The position numbers and the translations under genes are program-made. Positions 23,188 through 25,085 of a stretch of 25,085 nucleotides of DNA are shown one piece after another. This DNA comes from ZC4RG29 sp036381475 (lineage in GTDB: Bacteria > Bacteroidota > Bacteroidia > Cytophagales > Cyclobacteriaceae), in contig DASVCT010000129.1 in assembly GCA_036381475.1 (NCBI GenBank), positions 1 to 25,085 on the forward strand, given 5' to 3'. The notes beneath the pieces are model-generated. The model did no database searches. It worked only from the letters and a program-made list of their open reading frames with translations, and was not told the DNA's origin. Numbering within the stretch: position 1 is the stretch's first letter; the number at the start of each line of letters is the position of its first letter.

Positions 23188-23940
23188 ATGGCGTCCTATA
23201 AGGAACTGATCGACCGAAAAAGGCTGCCTCGTCACATCGCCGTAATTATGGACGGGAACGGCAGATGGGCGAAGCGGAAGGGCGCCATGCGGATCTTTGG
23301 TCACAAGAATGCCGTGCAGGCCGTCAGGGAGGTGACAGAGGCCTGCGGCGAACTCGGGGTAAAATATCTTACACTTTACGCGTTTTCCACGGAGAACTGG
23401 GGCCGTCCCAAGGAAGAGGTGGAAGGCCTGATGGAGCTGCTGGTCAGCACCCTCAAGCAGGAAATTGACCGCCTCATGGAAAACCAGGTGCGGCTCATCA
23501 CCGTCGGGGAGCTGTCAGACTTGCCCCCGGAATGCCAGGCGAATCTTCAATGGGCCATAAATCAAACCCGCCACAACACGGGCCTCACCCTCAATATCGC
23601 GCTTAGCTATAGTGGCCGTTGGGAGATCATTCAGGCGGTGAAGTCGCTGGTAAAGGATGTTCAGAGCGGCAAGATTGATGAAAAAGACATTTCGGACCGT
23701 GTGTTCGAAAACTATTTGCAGGCGCCCGGCATCCCAGATCCGGAGCTCCTCATCCGGACAAGTGGTGAAATGCGGGTCAGCAACTTCCTGCTGTGGCAGA
23801 TCGCCTATACGGAACTGTACATCACTCCCACGTTATGGCCCGATTTCAGGAAGGAACACCTGTACGAGGCGGTATGGTCGTATCAGCAGCGCGAGAGGAG
23901 GTTCGGTAAGACAAGTGAACAATTGAATCCGGTAAGCTAG
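23188..23940 (+). CDS. uppS: Isoprenyl transferase (undecaprenyl diphosphate synthase)
   Basis: A 250-residue cis-prenyltransferase that adds isopentenyl diphosphate units to farnesyl diphosphate, giving the C55 lipid carrier for peptidoglycan and surface polysaccharides. The catalytic Asp22 sits in IMDGNGRWAKRKG. The middle contains TLYAFSTENWGRPKEEV, and the substrate-binding RTSGEMRVSNFLLWQIAYTE is intact. Start ATG at 23188 gives the usual MASYKELIDRKRLPRHIA N-terminus. A longer frame from 23098 adds 30 residues without family similarity and would begin before the promoter box. The stop is followed at once by the bamA ATG, with no spacer. Confidence 0.96.
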   Translation: MASYKELIDRKRLPRHIAVIMDGNGRWAKRKGAMRIFGHKNAVQAVREVTEACGELGVKYLTLYAFSTENWGRPKEEVEGLMELLVSTLKQEIDRLMENQVRLITVGELSDLPPECQANLQWAINQTRHNTGLTLNIALSYSGRWEIIQAVKSLVKDVQSGKIDEKDISDRVFENYLQAPGIPDPELLIRTSGEMRVSNFLLWQIAYTELYITPTLWPDFRKEHLYEAVWSYQQRERRFGKTSEQLNPVS

Positions 23941-25085
23941 ATGAAGCGATTTTTACTGTTTGTCCTCCTCGCGCTGGCGGTGATGGATTCGCAGGCCCAG
24001 TTCCGCAGGCGGGATCGTGTGCCTACACCGCAGAACGATAACCGGCTGAACTACGCTAACCCTTCCGAATACGTCATCGGTGGAATCTCCGTGGAAGGAT
24101 TGAATATCCTCGACGAGAATGCCATCATCTCCCTTACCGGGTTGAGAGTCGGCGACAAAATCAAAATCCCGGGCGATGCCATCTCCGGAGCTATCAGGAA
24201 ACTGTGGAAACACGGCCTGGTTGGTGATGTCACGATTTCGGTCGACCATATCGAAGGCGAAAACGTATTCCTCAAAATCGTCCTGTCAGAACGGCCGCGT
24301 CTCACGAGCTACTACTTCGTCGGGATTTCCAAAGGCAAGGAAAGCGCACTGAAGGAAGATATTGACCTGATCAAGGGAAGAATTGTGAATGATGCCATGC
24401 TGCGGAACACTGAACTCGCTGTCCGCAAGCATTTCATCAAGAAGGGCTACCTGAACACTGAGGTGAAAATCATCCAGGAGTCGGACACGCTCACCCGGGA
24501 AGGAATGCGACTACGAATTGTGGTCAATCCTAAATCGAAGGTAAAGATCAATAGCATCGACATCTACGGTAACGAAGACATTCCCGATAGCAAGATCAAG
24601 AAGAAGATGAAGTCGACGCACGAGCGCGCCGGATTTTTCCTCCACCGAACACTCATATCCGAGATACTGGCACGAAAGCCTTCCGATTACCTGGCGGAAA
24701 AAAAGAAGACGAGCTGGATGGAGGCGAAGGAGTTTCTCAATAAGAATATTCGGCTCAACATATTCAACTCGTCGAAGTTCATCCAGGCCGATTACGAAGA
24801 AGACAAAAAGAAAGTCATCTCCTTTTACAATTCAAAGGGTTACCGCGATGCGGAGATCGTGGCTGATACGGTTTACAATCATGACGACCGGACCATTAAC
24901 CTTGAGTTGAAGGTCTACGAAGGTCCCAAGTACTATTTCCGCAACATTTACTGGACCGGCAATTACATTCACACCGACCGTACGCTGAACGCGATCCTGG
25001 GTATCAAGAAGGGCGACGTATACGACCGCGAACTGCTTCAACGAAAGATCACCTTCAATCCCAAAGGCGCTGATATCAGCGGCCT
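23941..25085 (+). CDS. bamA: Outer-membrane assembly factor BamA (3' end outside window)
   Basis: The frame from the ATG at 23941 stays open to the right edge (381 codons), so the gene is truncated by the window, not broken. Residues 1-19 form a signal peptide (SQA|Q). Then come successive POTRA-type repeats: about 41-118 (YVIGGISVEGLNILDENAI), 119-195 (FVGISKGKE onward), 196-330 (KINSIDIYGNEDIPDSKIKK, extended by a charged stretch near 220-280), and a fourth from about 331 (YYFRNIYWTGNYIHTD). POTRA domains of BamA hold the lipoprotein partners and guide nascent barrels; the C-terminal barrel itself lies beyond the window. The extended third POTRA is, from memory, typical of Bacteroidota BamA. 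It starts directly after the uppS stop. Confidence 0.93.
   Translation, partial: MKRFLLFVLLALAVMDSQAQFRRRDRVPTPQNDNRLNYANPSEYVIGGISVEGLNILDENAIISLTGLRVGDKIKIPGDAISGAIRKLWKHGLVGDVTISVDHIEGENVFLKIVLSERPRLTSYYFVGISKGKESALKEDIDLIKGRIVNDAMLRNTELAVRKHFIKKGYLNTEVKIIQESDTLTREGMRLRIVVNPKSKVKINSIDIYGNEDIPDSKIKKKMKSTHERAGFFLHRTLISEILARKPSDYLAEKKKTSWMEAKEFLNKNIRLNIFNSSKFIQADYEEDKKKVISFYNSKGYRDAEIVADTVYNHDDRTINLELKVYEGPKYYFRNIYWTGNYIHTDRTLNAILGIKKGDVYDRELLQRKITFNPKGADISG

Overview
The window looks like chromosomal core DNA of a member of the Bacteroidota, most likely Cytophagales. Several things point that way: paired DUF3857/transglutaminase secreted proteins, two DUF6089 outer-membrane proteins next to uppS and bamA, an rbfA–FtsX-type permease pair, almost no Shine-Dalgarno sequences, and repeated perfect matches to the Bacteroidota -7 promoter element TAnnTTTG just upstream of genes. 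The genus assignment is inference. Coding density is very high, and no gap between genes exceeds about 150 bases. I see no tRNA, rRNA, CRISPR, IS element, prophage or integration site.

Layout. (1) 2-1264: end of an acetyl-CoA hydrolase/transferase family gene, cut by the window edge. (2) 1265-3267, minus: radA followed by a UPF0316/DUF2179 membrane protein. (3) 3397-7332, plus: two tandem secreted DUF3857-transglutaminase paralogues. (4) 7333-11215, minus: an SNF2-family ATPase and, downstream of it, an SDR oxidoreductase preceded by an 8-bp tandem repeat. (5) 11311-12924, minus: rbfA and a LolC/LolE-like permease. (6) 13052-14443, plus: an unassigned polytopic membrane protein. (7) 14459-17887, minus: pdxJ, glyA, tatC, rpiB. 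(8) 17933-25085, plus: a long head-to-tail run of GatB/YqeY, CvpA, alpha/beta hydrolase, CBS-ACT protein, nadK, two DUF6089 proteins, uppS and the first part of bamA, which runs off the window.

How the genes relate. The right half is an envelope and cofactor block. UppS makes the undecaprenyl carrier for peptidoglycan and surface glycans, BamA inserts outer-membrane beta-barrels, and the DUF6089 proteins look like barrels that would need BamA. PdxJ makes pyridoxal phosphate, which the adjacent GlyA needs. NadK supplies NADP. The radA, rbfA, tatC and rpiB genes are ordinary housekeeping functions.

I did not find a clear new defence, mobile or biosynthetic system. The observations most worth checking are: the tandem transglutaminase-like pair in which one member has lost the catalytic His position; the 8-bp repeat beside the SDR start; promoter boxes that decide several start codons and predict leaderless or near-leaderless rbfA and uppS transcripts; and a Glu-to-Gln change in TatC.
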